Shown: positions 1 to 12,133, counted from the first letter of the stretch. The stretch is DNA of 64,000 nt from Rhinopithecus roxellana (GCF_007565055.1 NC_044561.1:34653872-34717871), one strand, 5' to 3'. Numbers and translations are program-made. Notes: generated by a model from the letters alone, not told the origin.

Positions 1-645
1 TAATATCTTTATATCTTCCGTACCAGAAATGCCTGGAAATAATTTTCATGATATAAATTTTCTTTAAAGATATAACGGAAGTCTGAGGAACAGTTTTCAG
101 AACTAAAATGAATTAAACTCTTTCTGTCTTACGTATGTTATGTAAACATATATATAAAATACAATTTTGAGTTTTTTGCCTAGGAAGTAGAAAAATGCTA
201 AAATTTCTATTTTATTTACAAGCAGATTAAAATGTCCGAGAAAGAGAAGTAGACAGGGATTTTTATTGATTTTGCTCAAATGCTCACCTAGACAATGTCA
301 ATATTTGTATTTTACCCCCCGTTATAGTAGAATGGTAATTGATTCTCTACTTAAGCAGCTTTTTAGGATTAATTTTGAAGCAAGAGATTCAGATTAATTA
401 AGGGAGAATTTCACTTGCAGCATTTAGGAATTATTTTAACCATCAAACTTGGTGTGGCAAGAAACTGAGTTGCTTAAGGAGGCCAGACATAACATTCTAA
501 AGGTAGTAGGGTCTTGATTGGGTTGCTTAGGCATTGAAAGGCTGTTTTAACTTGTCTTGAAGTCTCTCTTTCCTTGATGCCTTCTCTGTGGTAAGAACAC
601 TATGATACAGATGGAATGACGGGAAGTGGTTTTCCTTTCTTTCAG

Positions 646-758
646 TTGGTGAGTTTGTAAGTGATGCCCTTCTCGTTCCTGACAAGTGCAAATTCTTACA
701 CCAGGAGAGGATGGATGTTTGCGAAACTCATCTTCACTGGCACACCGTCGCCAAAGAG
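646..758 (+). CDS. APP: APP exon 4: copper-binding subdomain of E1, first half
   Basis: This internal exon of 113 nt encodes residues 119 (last two bases of the codon) to 156 of APP770 and ends on a whole codon. The acceptor is tttctttcag just before 646 and the donor is gtacca at 759. The peptide starts VGEFVSDALLVPDKC. It contains Cys133 and Cys144 and the cluster H-x-H-x-H (His147, His149, His151); His147 and His151 are known ligands of the APP copper site, completed by Tyr168 in exon 5. The E1 domain sits outside the cell and takes part in metal and heparin binding and in dimerisation. The donor matches the U1 consensus poorly after +4 (gtacca), so it may depend on exon-internal signals. 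The amino-acid sequence looks identical to human from memory. Confidence 0.97.
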
Positions 759-897
759 GTACCAGCCCATAAATTCTTTCTTATTGCAAAGTGAAGATTT
801 CCTGGGGACATACCTAATAGCATTTTAGAGATATTTTGAGGCAACAGCTATATTAATAAGTTATTTAAGGAAAAAACCCAATGCTACTATCCGTAAA

Positions 898-1015
898 CCA
901 GATTTTAGTTTTTAGAGTGGTTTTAGGTTCACAGCAACACCGAATGGAAAGTAAGAGTTCCCGTGCACCCCCTGTCCCCACACATGCACAGCCTCCCCAT
1001 CCGTGAATATTTTTA
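898..1015 (-). repeat. Old LINE-1 3' fragment (L1M type)
   Basis: The phrase ttaggttcacagcaa, followed by tgcacagcctcccc, is shared with the fragments near 27890 and 32290 in this window. The T-rich strand suggests an antisense L1M-family 3' end. Family name and ends are approximate. Confidence 0.5.
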
Positions 1016-1562
1016 AAAAGTCAAAAATAGGGCCAGTTGAACTAGATTCATTATGTGCCTGTGTCGTGTTTCGCAACTTAAAAATAAAAGTGGTCTGTGC
1101 CATGCCTTATAACTTAAAAATATAATCTTCAATAGTCACAACTTTTAAGGTTTACCCTTCAGATTATTTTTATTCACCTGTTTTTTCTTTTGTCATATAT
1201 AATATTTAAATAATTTAACCTTTTCCCTTGTTATCTATTAGTGAATACAGTGGTAGAACAGTGAAGTAGCTTGTTTGTACCAGCCTGAAAGCTCCAGGTA
1301 GAATTCAGTTTCTAAGTTATCCTGTCCAATTTTATATACATAAGGCCACCCATACCGTCTTGAGTTGTCCACAGGGTGAGTCTGACTGAGCACTTGGTTA
1401 ACCTCTGCTTTTGGCTAAGCCAATGAAAGATACAAGATACTTAGCATGAAAAGGCCACTGTGTAGTGTGACCACCTTCACAGCTAGCTGTATCCCTTTGA
1501 TAGTTTTTCTGATCATTTCTTATAGTTTATTTGTGGTAAGATCAGTCTACTAGAATTAGGCA

Positions 1563-1797
1563 CCTTTATCAAGCTCCCTAGGGCTTCACTTGAGTTGATT
1601 TTGATCCCCTGTCCCTCCCCGGCACATGTGTGGAGACATTTTTGGTTATCACAACTTGAGGGAGTGGTGTTACTGGCATCTGATAGTGTCCAGAGGCCAA
1701 AGATTCTGCTAAACATCCTACAGCCAACAGGATAACCACCCTCCACCCCCAAGAATTATCCAGTCCAAAACATCAGTAGTGCTGGGGCTGAGAAATC
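1563..1797 (-). mobile_element. MER20 DNA-transposon relic (hAT type)
   Basis: Contains the diagnostic phrases gacatttttggttatcacaa, actggcatctgatag and aaacatcctacagcc, and ends with gctggggctgagaaat. It is the reverse complement of the copies at 43270 and 62205. It is a non-autonomous element with no coding capacity. Confidence 0.75.
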
Positions 1798-2803
1798 TGA
1801 TCTAGCTTAGCTTAACCATTGTATCATAGCTTTATAGCTGTTAGGCAGGAAATACCACTGAAGATTTAGCATTATTTGTTGCCTCTTATAAAATAATATA
1901 TTTGGATCCACTGTAGAATAAAATTTTAATTATATAAAAATGTGTTTTGGAGGTTTAAGAGCTTGCTGAGTTTAAGAAAACAAACCAAATAAGTTGAAGT
2001 CCAGCTACCTATTTGATAACCTCATTTTTTATTCCTTCTGTGTTTTCATAAGAAAAATCCTTTGTCTCTAAGAAACAAAAATGACTCCCGTAAGCTCAAA
2101 ATACAGTCTGTAGTATTTTCATTGTTTACCTTTATGTATTGAATTATTAATCCTTCATTTATCACTAGTGGATACTCTCAGAGCTTTATGCTAATCTAGA
2201 TTTGTGCAAATTTAGCAAATCCCAAAAAAGCAAAAAGACATTCAAGGAGAAATCTCTAATGACTGTTAAGTTCTGATGCATAGTGGCTGCAGGGGATAAT
2301 TTCTTCTCTTCCCAGGATTGTTTTAGAGTTACAAAGTGAACCAAGAGAGTCAGAATTTCTAGGATAAGGCAGGTCCATGTGAGAGAAACTTCCATCTGTA
2401 AGGGAGGTAGGAGTGAGCTGGGGATCTACCTGGAACGCCCACGATTTCTGGATACACAAATTAAGCTAGAAAGCATTAATTCTCTGGTATCTATTCACCA
2501 GTGGAGCCTTCTACATCTTATTTCTCAATTAGTTTTCATTCCAGTTGTTCGTATAAACCTCTATTACATAACATCGTGGTCTTATTAAATAAATAATAAT
2601 CTTAAGAAAAAAAAGAGTACCAAAGTGTAACCCATGCTAAAAAAAAATCCTGTTGTGAATTCACTCAAAAAGCAAATGATCTTTTCCTTTGTGAAATTGG
2701 TTCCTAATATATTGGGTCTGCCTGTTGATTATTTTATGTGGAGTTTTCTTACAATGAAACACATCTACTCTACCACTCACTGTTTTCTCCCCACACTTTG
2801 TAG

Positions 2804-2998
<195 letters not shown>

Positions 2999-3419
2999 TA
3001 AGGTGGTCTTTGTGTTCAGCCTCAGAGATGCTGAAACATCTTGCATAGAGTATTTGTATCCTGTAAGTGAATCTGTTTATCACTAAAAAGGTCTCTGCCC
3101 ACTCCCATCAAAGTCTGCTGTTATGCAAAAAATCTTAACTATGACTTTTTATGGCATCCTGTTGAATTAATAATGATGTCAGTCACCCATCATAGAGTTC
3201 ATTTTAACTGTTTAATATTAAACTTGGGATCAAAATCCCACTGGTAGCTATCATAGGTTACTGGTGGTTCTAACAGGGAGTTGAAATAATAATGGCATTC
3301 TGTTTTGGTCATTAATTTTTAAATATTTTTTAAATGCTATCTGGGATTGTCAGTCATTAGTTCAAGGTGAATTTTTGTTAAGAAAGGTTTGGTTTCAGAT
3401 TTTGGGGGTTTTGTGTGTG

Positions 3420-3478
3420 GATGTGTAAGGTTTTTTGTTTTTTGTTTGTTTGTTTTTTGTTTTTTTGCTTTTTATCAT
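3420..3478 (+). repeat. T/G-rich simple repeat
   Basis: Irregular runs of gtttttt and gttt units make up this stretch. Nothing else is seen between the exon 5 donor and the Alu at 3633. Confidence 0.6.
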
Positions 3479-3632
3479 CTTTTCCTTCATAGTGGAAGTC
3501 AAAGGCATTAATAAATGCTTGATGCTTATTAATTTTTTTTAACTACCTTTGATTTCATGATTGTAAAGAAATCTGTTTCACCTCTTTTTCTTAGGGAGCT
3601 TAATCCCATTACTTCTCACCTGATTCCCATTC

Positions 3633-3959
3633 TTTTTTTTTTGAGACGGAGTCTTGCTCTGTTGCCCAGGCTGGAGTGCAGTGGCACAATCTCAGCTCAC
3701 TGCAAGCTCCACCTCCCAGGTTCACGCCATTCTCCTGCCTCAGCCTCCCGAGTAGCTGGGACGCCATTCTCCTGCCTCAGCCTCCCGAGTAGCTGGGACT
3801 ACAGGCACCCACCACCTTTCCCGGCTAATTTTTTTATTTTTAGTGGAGACGGGGTTTCACCGTGGTAGCCAGGATGGTCTTGATCTCCTGACCTTGTGAT
3901 CCGCCTGCCTCGGCCTCCCAAAGTGCTGGGATTATAGGCGTAAGCCACCGCGCCCGGCC
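3633..3959 (-). mobile_element. Alu with an internal 37-bp duplication
   Basis: Antisense Alu: the T tail lies at the left, gagacggagtcttgctctg follows, and the copy ends gccaccgcgcccggccc. Bases 3724-3760 are repeated exactly at 3761-3797 (acgccattctcctgc to gtagctggg), lengthening the left monomer. Confidence 0.95.
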
Positions 3960-4950
3960 CTCATTCTTAATTGAAGGCAAACATCTATATTCAAATCATA
4001 AAATTGTAAAATGAGAATCTTTGGGTTGGAAATGCCATCTGGTTCAGGCATTGATTTCATGCTGTCTCATCCCCTGAGGTGGGATGATTGTATCACTTCT
4101 CTTTTTTCTTCAGTATTCTCTCAGATGTTCCCTAGAGCTACAGATTTCCAAACAGGACATTCAATAGGAGTTGTAAGTTTATAATCACCAAACTACAGGA
4201 TGCTTGTTTTTTTCTTTTAATTTCCGGTGTAATGTGCTACTAGGGCCCGCATAGAGTTTATTATCTATATCAGCTAGAACACTGGGACCACAGTCATAAA
4301 CTGAAGGACCCAGGCAAACTGGGTCATATGGTTACCCCACCTATTACAGTCTTCCGTGATGATGTCACTGTCCAGGTTGATATCCAGTTGACATGCTAAC
4401 CAGCTCCTTCCTAGTTACCTTCGTTTATGTTCCATTTCAGTACCTGAACACAGTCATGCTTTAGATTCTCAAATTGCTCGGAAATATTGTACCTATAAGG
4501 TTTCTAGCTCTGATATTCCCCTCTGACCATGATCTTCCCTCATAATCACCTCCCCAGTTCAGGCTTTTAGTCCATTATCCTCTTTTTCCCTGCCTGCATT
4601 TCTAATCAGGATGGAATCAATGGGTAACCATTCTTACCTATTCCGTTGAACATCCTTGACTTGGCTGATACCCTTCACATTTTCTAAACATATTTTTGTC
4701 AATTCTCTGTAGCTAGAAAAAATTAATTTCTTTCTTTAGTTGCTTCTGGGATTTCTAAAGTATCAAGTCATGTAACCTTACCACTTAATTCCATTTCTTA
4801 TTCATGCTGTAACATCAGCTGGGATCTTAATGTTACTAGATGCCCCTAATTATCTGTGTCTTGATGACCTATCATCTTCCCCATAGCAGTTGATCCAGGC
4901 CAACTTCATTCTCCTTGGTTCCCAGCCTAACTCTCTCTCATGCTCTACAG
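3960..4950. other. Intron stretch without recognised features
   Basis: Unique-looking sequence with no repeat that I can name. It may contain the worn body of the L2 element whose tail follows. Confidence 0.5.
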
Positions 4951-4954
4951 ATAA

Positions 4955-5045
4955 CCCCTCCACAGTCATCCATTGTGAATTTCTGCAACATGGTGCCTGA
5001 CATTTGGTAGGTGCCCAGTACATGTTTGTTGAATAAACCAATGAA
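4955..5045 (+). repeat. L2 tail fragment
   Basis: The phrases gtgcctgacatttggtaggt and tgtttgttgaataaac resemble the L2 3' end (gcctggcacatagtaggtgctcaataaatgtttgttgaatg). It is old and diverged. Confidence 0.6.
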
Positions 5046-5770
5046 TTTTCTCCTGTCCCTCAGCATCCCTTGTACCTTCTTCTATCCCTTTGTTTCCTGT
5101 CTTCCCTCTTACGATTATGTTCTGCTGGACTCTCAATCATCTCTTCTTTTCTTGCATTTTCGGTCTCTCTCTCCCCCACACCCCCAGGCTTCATCCACTC
5201 TCCTCCCAGGTAATTATTTCCTATGCACTACTATCTTTCTACTATGTGTTTTTAATCCTGTTTGCAGTTGGTAGGAAATATTTGATGGTTTATTCTACCC
5301 GTAGAAAAGTCCAAATTCCCTTGCACGGCATCCAGAAGTCTCTTATGTGGCTTCAGCCTGCATTGTCAACCTTGTACATGCATGTCACTGTCTCCTGGCG
5401 CCCTAAAACCATTGACCTTTTCTTTCTCTAGGCTTTCGTTCCCACCATTCTGCCCCATCTGAAATATTTTTCCTTTTTCGTCAGTGGGGTTAATGTATGA
5501 TAAAGATACTTGTCAACTCTGAAGTGCCACATCTTATGACCTGTCAAAATCCTATATATTTATAAATGTTCACCTGAAAGGATGCGTTCTTTACAAGTGC
5601 CTTGCTCTGCTATGCAATCCTTGCTTTACCTTTTCTTACAAGACTATAACGTATCTTCCAGTGAATTGTAGTCCTATCTTTTTTTATGTGTTAGAATCCA
5701 AACTATAATTTATGTGTCTGGTATGTCTTGCACATAGGTCCTTAATAAATATTAGACAAAGTGAATTGTA
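5046..5770 (+). repeat. Possible second L2 relic
   Basis: Pyrimidine-rich text ends with gtcttgcacataggtcctta and ataaatattagac, an L2-like tail. Only the last 70 bases are convincing; the rest is unassigned. Confidence 0.4.
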
Positions 5771-5834
5771 TATTTAAAATTTTTTTTCATAGCTTTTGGT
5801 AAGGACTTTGTGTTCCATAATTGGATGGTATAGC

Positions 5835-5935
5835 AAGCTTGTCCAACTCATGGCCCAGGATGATTTTGAATGCAGACCAACACAAATTCATAAACTTTCT
5901 TAAAACATTATGAAATTTTTTTGCCTTTTTTTCTA
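5835..5935 (+). mobile_element. MER-type DNA element fragment
   Basis: The run gcttgtccaactcatggccc, with acacaaattcataaactttc and aaaacattatgaaat, matches a common primate hAT-like DNA element that I remember but cannot name with certainty. Confidence 0.55.
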
Positions 5936-6003
5936 TAGTCCCTGTTATAGAGGCTCCCATCTTTTAGAAAGAACTGTCCAATACAAATGTAATGTGAGCC
6001 ACT

Positions 6004-6041
6004 TTCTTTTTTCTTTTCTTTTCTTTCTTTCTTTCTTTTTC
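6004..6041 (+). repeat. (TTTC)n simple repeat
   Basis: Tandem cttt/ttttc units sit directly beside the T tail of the next Alu. Confidence 0.85.
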
Positions 6042-6360
6042 TTTTTTTTTTTTTTGAGATGGAGTCTCACTCTGTCACCCAGGCTGGAGTGCAGTGGCGT
6101 GATCTCAGCTCACTGCAACCTCCACCTCCCGGGTTCATGTGATTCTCCTGCCTCAGCCTCGGCCTCCTAAGTAGCTGGGATTAAAGGTGTGCGCCAGCGT
6201 GCCCGGCTAATTTTTTTTTTTTTTTTTTTTTTTGGTAATTTTTGTAGAGATGGGGTTTCACCATGTTGGCCAGGCTGATCTCAAACTCCTGACCTCCTCA
6301 TCCATCCATCTTAGCCTCCCAAAGTGCTGGGATTACAGGCTTGAGCCACCACACCCGGCT
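6042..6360 (-). mobile_element. Alu, antisense
   Basis: T tail, then gagatggagtctcactctgt, ending gagccaccacacccggct. An inner run of about 23 T follows gcccggctaa, replacing the normal short middle A stretch. It faces the + Alu at 6554 across about 190 bp. Confidence 0.95.
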
Positions 6361-6553
6361 CTATATTCTAATAGACAATTTAAAAATAGTAAAAAGAAAC
6401 AGGTGAATTTAATTTTAGCAACATTTTATTTAATCCAATATATCTGAAAAACCATGTGACCAATATGAAAAATTTAATAAGATAGCTCACGTTCTTTTTT
6501 TTTGTTTCTTTCTTTCATAAGAAGTCTTAACACTTCTTTTAACATTTAACAGC

Positions 6554-6863
6554 GGCCGGGCGCGGTGGCTCACGCCTGTAATCCCAGCACTTTGGGAGGC
6601 CGAGATGGGCGGATCACAAGGTCAGGAGATTGAGACCATCCTGGCTAACACGGTGAAACCCCGTCTCTACTAAAAATACAAAAAATTAGCCGGGCGTGGT
6701 GGCGACGCCTGTAGTCCCAGCTACTCGGGAGGCTGAGGCAGGAGAATGGCATGAACCCAGGAGGCAGAGCTTGCAGTGAGCCAAGATCGCGCCACTGCAC
6801 TCCAGCCTGGGCAACAGAGCGAGACTCCGTCTCAAAAAAAACAAAACAAAACAAACAAACAAA
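6554..6863 (+). mobile_element. Alu, sense (AluY-like)
   Basis: Begins ggccgggcgcggtggctcac and ends in a tail of aaac/aaaac units. A perfect 13-bp target-site duplication, aacatttaacagc, lies at 6541-6553 and 6864-6876, so its borders are secure. Confidence 0.97.
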
Positions 6864-6956
6864 AACATTTAACAGCACATCTCAATTCAAACTAGCCACA
6901 TACTGTGTTTGATAGTTACATGTGGCTAGTGACTACTATATTTGGACAGTGTAGTT

Positions 6957-8200
6957 CCTGGATGACTTGAAATTTCTTATCACTCTTTATTTTTCCATTA
7001 AGACAAATGGTGTATATATAATGTAGTAATGTTTTCTAAGGTTGAGCCACTGAATTTTTATTATTATTTTTAACTATTCTTGTTTTTAAAATTTTAAAAA
7101 ATTGGTTTGGATTCAATATAATTAGGATATGAGATCACTTGCAACGTTTTATTTTTTTAACTTCTTTTCCTGTAGCCCTGGCAGGCAGACAGGGCTTCTT
7201 CCTCATGTGGGCAAAACCAGAAAGGTATTGCATCACTGATCCACACACAAGCTGGGCTCCTGCCAACTGGCAACCTAGGAACCAGCCCTCCTTTTGACAC
7301 TTGAAATGTAAAATCGGAATAGAAGTTTAACATACCTGACTTAAAACATCTTCAGGGGATGCTATGTGACAATTCTTGAAGAAGGAGAAACAAGCTACCA
7401 TTTTCCTGGAAATGGTATTTGATTCACAGTATTTTGTTGTTTGGTAGTTAATGAGACTTCTTTTGATAGAAGGTGAATGTTTTTCTATTGCTAATGAGGC
7501 ATTTAGAGAAACATTCCTAGTGGGATGAGCTCTGTTTTATGACCTCATTGAAAAAGAGGTATGAAAAAGAGGTAAATCTTTAACATAGGCAAAACAAGTA
7601 GTGTTTCAGAAATTTATGTGTAAATTACCAACTATGTATTTCTCCAGTGTTGTAATGGTCATGTTCTCAGATCACCTCAAAATACCTGTTTATGCAGTTT
7701 GTAATGTATAAATAATCCAGACTGTTACTAATATTATGTAGCATAATGTTAATAATAATAATTATGTACATAATGTTAATAATATGCAGACTCCAGCTGC
7801 CATGGGTAAGAATTTTTTCCATAGGAAAATTCATTTGGAAAACTAACTTGTAAGACTAGCCAGGTAGGCAGCCTAGCCCTGGAGGCAGAGCTGCCCCCCT
7901 CACCTGAAACTGCAGAATCTGATTGAACCCAGTGTTCCATGGGGGTTGCTGAATTCATAAAGCAAATGAAATGTTAGAAGACCCTCTAATTGTTGTAGAG
8001 TCACACTTTTCCTCTTGCAGAGGAGGTACTCATTTTTTTTTAGGAAACAGAATCTTTTAATTATTGATGTATTTTTTTAGGTTTAGGTTTCCACACAATA
8101 ATGAGAGTGTGCTGAGAGCTAACCTGATGTATGTTTCTGGATAATTAGATGATTTTTTTTTTCCTATTTCCTTTGAACTTTTTTTTTTAATTTCGTATTA
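6957..8200. other. Intron stretch without recognised features
   Basis: AT-rich sequence. A few taa/aat units occur near 7745-7785 and short T runs near 8033 and 8150. No gene or nameable repeat seen. Confidence 0.5.
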
Positions 8201-8202
8201 TT

Positions 8203-8281
8203 TTATTTTATTTATTTATTTATTTATTTATTTTTATTATACTTTAAGTTCTAGGGTACATGTGCATAACGTGCAGGTTGC
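8203..8281 (-). mobile_element. Short L1 3' end, antisense, with (TTTA)n tail
   Basis: A (ttta)n run leads into ttattatactttaagttcta and gggtacatgtgcataacgtg, the reverse complement of the L1 3' terminus also seen in sense at about 51360-51425. Only about 55 bases of L1 remain, so it is a severely 5'-truncated insertion. Confidence 0.8.
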
Positions 8282-8350
8282 TTAAGATCTGGAGGAGTGA
8301 TTCCTTTTGACTGCATCTTATCTTCTTTGAGACTGTGTAACTCAGAAGAG

Positions 8351-8580
8351 TTTTCTTTTTTTTCTTTTTCTTTTTCTTTTTTTAAGATGAAGTTTTTGCT
8401 CTTGTTGCCCAGGCTGGAGTACAGTGGCGCCATCTTGGCTCACTGCAACCTCTGCCTCCGGGGTTCACGCGATTCTCCTGACTTGGCTTCCCGAGTAATT
8501 GGGATTACAGGTGCTCACCACCATGCCCAGCTAATTTTTGTATTTTTAGTGGAGACAGGGTTTCACCCTGTTGGCCAGGT
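8351..8580 (-). mobile_element. Alu, antisense, 5'-truncated
   Basis: Starts in a tttttc-rich tail and runs through gttgcccaggctggagtaca to accctgttggccagg, where it stops. The head of the element is missing. Confidence 0.9.
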
Positions 8581-8612
8581 TAGTTAATGTTACTCTCTGG
8601 TTTTGGGGACAG

Positions 8613-8917
8613 TGATATGTTTTGGCTTTTTTCCCACCCTTGAATCATGGGGGCAAATCTTCCCCATGCTGTTCCTGTGAAGTGAATAAGTCTCACGAGA
8701 TCTGATGGTTTTAAAAAGGGGAGTTCACCTGCACAAGTTCTCTCTCTTTGCCTGCTGCCATCCACGTAAGACATGACTTGCTCCCCCTTGCCTTTCACCA
8801 TGATTGTGAGGCTTCCCCAGCCATGTGGAACTGTAAGTCCAATTAAACCTCTTTCTTTTGTAAATTGCCCAGTCTTGGGTATGCCTTTATCAGCAACGTG
8901 CAAATGAACTAATACAG
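8613..8917 (+). mobile_element. MaLR solo LTR (MST/THE1 type)
   Basis: Starts tgatatgttttggc, contains gaatcatgggggcaaatctt, ctcacgagatctgatggttt and ccccagccatgtggaactgt, and ends gaactaataca. This is the typical LTR of a mammalian LTR retrotransposon. No internal coding part is present. Confidence 0.85.
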
Positions 8918-9117
8918 CTCGGGGTGGCTTGTGTGGGTGTGTATGGCCGTGCATGCAGGTATGCGTGCATTGGAATACACAATTCTGTATGGAACCCAGT
9001 CTAAACTTCATCAGTTCTGGCGATTGCTGGAGTGTCACATATGGCAAGACATCACCTTGCCCCCTCACTACACCAGAAAACCAGGCCAGCACCATTGACT
9101 ATCTAGATACAGTGGGC

Positions 9118-9890
9118 CCTTTATATTATTATTATTTTATATTTTTAGATTATTTGGCAAGCAATTTACAGAACTAAGAATAAAGGAATAGTGCGAAATA
9201 ACTATTAGCAATTTTAATAAGAGTTAACATAGTACATATTTTAATTTTACAAAGAATTTAAATATGGTGAACCCACATTTTTATTCTGTGTTTTCCCAGT
9301 TTTGAAGGTATGGATTTCTGAAATGAGCATTATCCTTTGGAATGCAGCTAGCTGCTAATCACCTGCCGTGCACGAACCTGAAATATATCCATCTTACAAA
9401 TCCTGTTTCTACATTTCAAATACATCTCTATTAGGTTCATCATATTTCTTGGTCTTTTTTTAATAGTTGCAGTTTCATTTAATTATTGTAAAAATTTGAG
9501 ATATTTAAAACATTGACAGCTCATAATTTTATTGATGAGAGAATATAGCCATCTTCCCTCAGGAATAAAATGTTTTCAAGTTTGGATTTGTAAACAGCTA
9601 TTAAAATGATCTAGCCAGTCTTTTTTTTCCCCCCTTTTTTTCTACATTATCTCTTCTAATCATCTTAGAGAGATTCCTGCCTTGGGCATATGTCTACTTC
9701 CTAATGGTATCAAATAAATGTGTTGCACAGACATAAAATTTGTTGCATAAGCATCGTAAAAAAGGAAGGAATACTGTCACATCATTTTAGCGATGATGGT
9801 TAATGTTTTTGTCACATAATATTGAGTGATGATATCCTTCCTGTTGAATGACTAAGTGGATGAGAATACCATATTTTCTTTTTATTCTTA
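9118..9890. other. Intron stretch without recognised features
   Basis: AT-rich, with a short tta-repeat near 9125-9140 and a T/C run near 9624-9643. No gene or named repeat recognised. Confidence 0.5.
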
Positions 9891-9905
9891 GAAATACATT
9901 GCTCA

Positions 9906-10206
9906 GCCAGGCGCGGTAGCTCACGCCTGTAATCCCAGCACTTTGGGAGGCCGAGACGGGCAGATCACTTGAGGTCGGGAGTTTGAGACCAGCCTGACCA
10001 ACTTGGAGAAAGCCTGTCTCTACTAAAAATACAAAATTAGCTAGGCGTGGTGGCACATGCCTGTAATCCCAGCTACTCAGGAGGCTGAGGCAGGAGAATC
10101 CCTTGAACCTGGGGGAGAGGTTGCAGTGAGCCAAGATTGCACCATCGCACTCCAGCCTGGGCAATAAGAACGAAGCTCCACCTCAAAAAAAAAAAAAAAA
10201 AGAAAA
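9906..10206 (+). mobile_element. Alu, sense
   Basis: Starts ccaggcgcggtagctcacgc and ends in an A tail. A perfect 15-bp TSD, gaaatacattgctca, is at 9891-9905 and 10207-10221. Confidence 0.97.
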
Positions 10207-10430
10207 GAAATACATTGCTCACTTGTCAGTTCTTGAGCTTGAGAAAATTTGTCTAGGATATCATGTGAAGGCTCATAGCCTAAGGTTTTACTTATGTGAT
10301 CAATTTCATTCTTCTTCTGGTTTATCTAATTGGCAAAATGTCTCCTTCTGTCAGTTTTTCCTATTTGCCAATATGTGGAAAATGATTTTTGACTCTATTC
10401 AGTGGGTCTCCAGACTTCTTTTTATCGTGC

Positions 10431-10570
10431 TTTTTAAAGAGACGGGACCTCACTCTGTTGCCCAGACTTGAGCGCAGTGGCTGTTCACTGGTGTGATTAT
10501 GGTGCATTACAGCTGCAAACTCCTAGGCTCAGGTGATCCTCATGCCTCAGCGTCCCAAGTGGCTGGGACT
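10431..10570 (-). mobile_element. Free Alu monomer or truncated Alu, antisense
   Basis: Runs from agagacgggacctcactctg to tcccaagtggctgggacta. Only one monomer is present and it is diverged, as in FLAM/FRAM-type elements. Confidence 0.7.
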
Positions 10571-11204
10571 ATTCAGACTTTTTTTGAAACCATCTTGAAA
10601 GATGATGTAATACTTTGGGAACACAGCAATAAAAATGTGGTAATTTCCCTATTGCATCACCTTTCTAGGCAATTCTATCATTCTTTCATAATCATATTAC
10701 TTGGTCTTCTTTAGCACAGTTTTTAAATAGTTGATGGCTAGTGATGAAATAATTCTTGGGATGATAAATATTTTGTAACTAGGAACAAAATGTAGGAACA
10801 ACATCGAGATTCATAATGTATCTCAGACTCATGGTTAAGTACAAGCTAGAATGAGTTTTATTCAATTAAAATTTTCTGTGTCTCTATGAATGGATAAAAG
10901 TAGGAAATATCAAGCCCCACAAGTAGTTAGAAGTGCTCAGAAACTTAAAAGGTAAAATTGTGTCCACAGGACCCTAATGGTGTTCTAAAGGTTAACAGAC
11001 TATCCTACTTACCAAGAGTTTACATTTATTCTGAGGCCTGTACAACCTGATATAGAAAAATACTTGACATAATTTTCTATAAGTTAGGTAGGTAGGTGCT
11101 CGACAAGTATTTGAGTTGAATCACATTGGCATTCACAAACACATACACCTACGTAGTCACGTTAACTTAAGGTTAATATATGTCACCAAAACTAACTGGT
11201 CTTT
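10571..11204. other. Intron stretch without recognised features
   Basis: Unique-looking AT-rich sequence. Nothing recognised. Confidence 0.5.
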
Positions 11205-11218
11205 AAAAAAGAAAAACA

Positions 11219-11508
11219 GCCAGGCGTGGTGGCTCACGCCTGTAATCCCAGCACTTTGGGAGGCCGAGGCTGGTAGATCTCTTGATGTCAGGAGTTCAAG
11301 ACCATTCTGGCCAACATGGAGAAACCCCCTCTCTACCAAAAATAGAAAATAGCCAGACATGGTGGTGTGCGCCCGTAATCCCAGCTACTGGGGAGACTGC
11401 CAGAGAATCGCTTGAACCCAGGAGGTGGAGGTTGCAATGAGCTGAGATCGCATCACTGCACTCCAACCTGGGCGACAGAGCAAGACTCTGTCTCCAAAAA
11501 AAAAAAAA
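11219..11508 (+). mobile_element. Alu, sense
   Basis: Starts gccaggcgtggtggctcacg and ends in an A tail. The short match aaagaaaaac on both sides (near 11209 and 11511) is the likely TSD. The middle has lost some bases around gggagactgccagag. Confidence 0.93.
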
Positions 11509-11819
11509 GGAAAGAAAAACTAAGGACTATCATTCTAGACGTGCAGTAATTAAGTAGAATTGCATTAGGAGTCTAATAACATAATGTGATAGGCCCCATG
11601 TTTCATTATTTCCATGGGCAGAAGAGGGATGGCTACATTATAAATAAAGGAAAATTGTAACAATAAGAAAGAAAAGGTGAAGTATGAAATATTTCCAACT
11701 CAAAAATAAACTGTATCTGAGCATACAGAGGTACAAAATGTCACCTTTTTCCTCCTATATAATGAAGGGCGCTAAACTTCTTGAACGTTTGATATGTTTC
11801 AGATACTATATTAAAGTGA

Positions 11820-12133
11820 TTTTTTTTTTTTTAAGAGACAAGTTCTTGCCTGTCACACATGCTGGAGTGCAGTATTGTGATCATAGATCAGTGAACCTTG
11901 AACTCCTGGACTCAAGTGATCCTCCTGCCTCAGCCTCCCAAATGGCTAAGACTATAAGCATTTGCCACCTTGCCTGCTGAATTTATTTTTATTTATTTAT
12001 TTATTTATTTTTGTAGAGACAGGGGTCTTGCTATGTTGCCCAGGCTGTTTGCAAACTCCCAGCCTCAAATGATCCTCCTGCCTGGGCCTCCCAAAGTGTT
12101 GGGATTACAGCCATGAGCCACCACACCAGAATA
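11820..12133 (-). mobile_element. Old Alu (AluJ-like), antisense
   Basis: T run, then aagagacaagttcttgcctg, ending gagccaccacaccaga. An inner (attt)n stretch lies near 11981-12010. Many changes indicate an old copy. Confidence 0.88.

Larger units (their letters stand above)
759..2803 (+). other. APP intron 4 (2045 bp)
   Basis: The short intron between exons 4 and 5 begins gtaccagccc and ends with the pyrimidine-rich tract ttttctccccacactttgtag. It holds an old L1-like fragment (about 898-1015) and a MER20 copy (about 1563-1797). The rest (1016-1560 and 1800-2780) shows no repeat or gene I recognise. Small open frames there lack supporting features. Confidence 0.9.
5964..6956. mobile_element. 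DNA transposon relic split by two Alus
   Basis: The left end actgtccaatac at about 5965 is mirrored by tatttggacagtgtag at about 6940-6955, with agccac/gtggct motifs inside both ends. This looks like an hAT-type element with terminal inverted repeats. Two Alus (6042-6360 and 6554-6863) have inserted into it. Family not named with confidence. Confidence 0.6.

Noticed and set aside
8580..9095. 171-codon minus-strand frame
   Set aside because: Most of it is a MaLR LTR read backward, which does not code for protein; the rest is unsupported.
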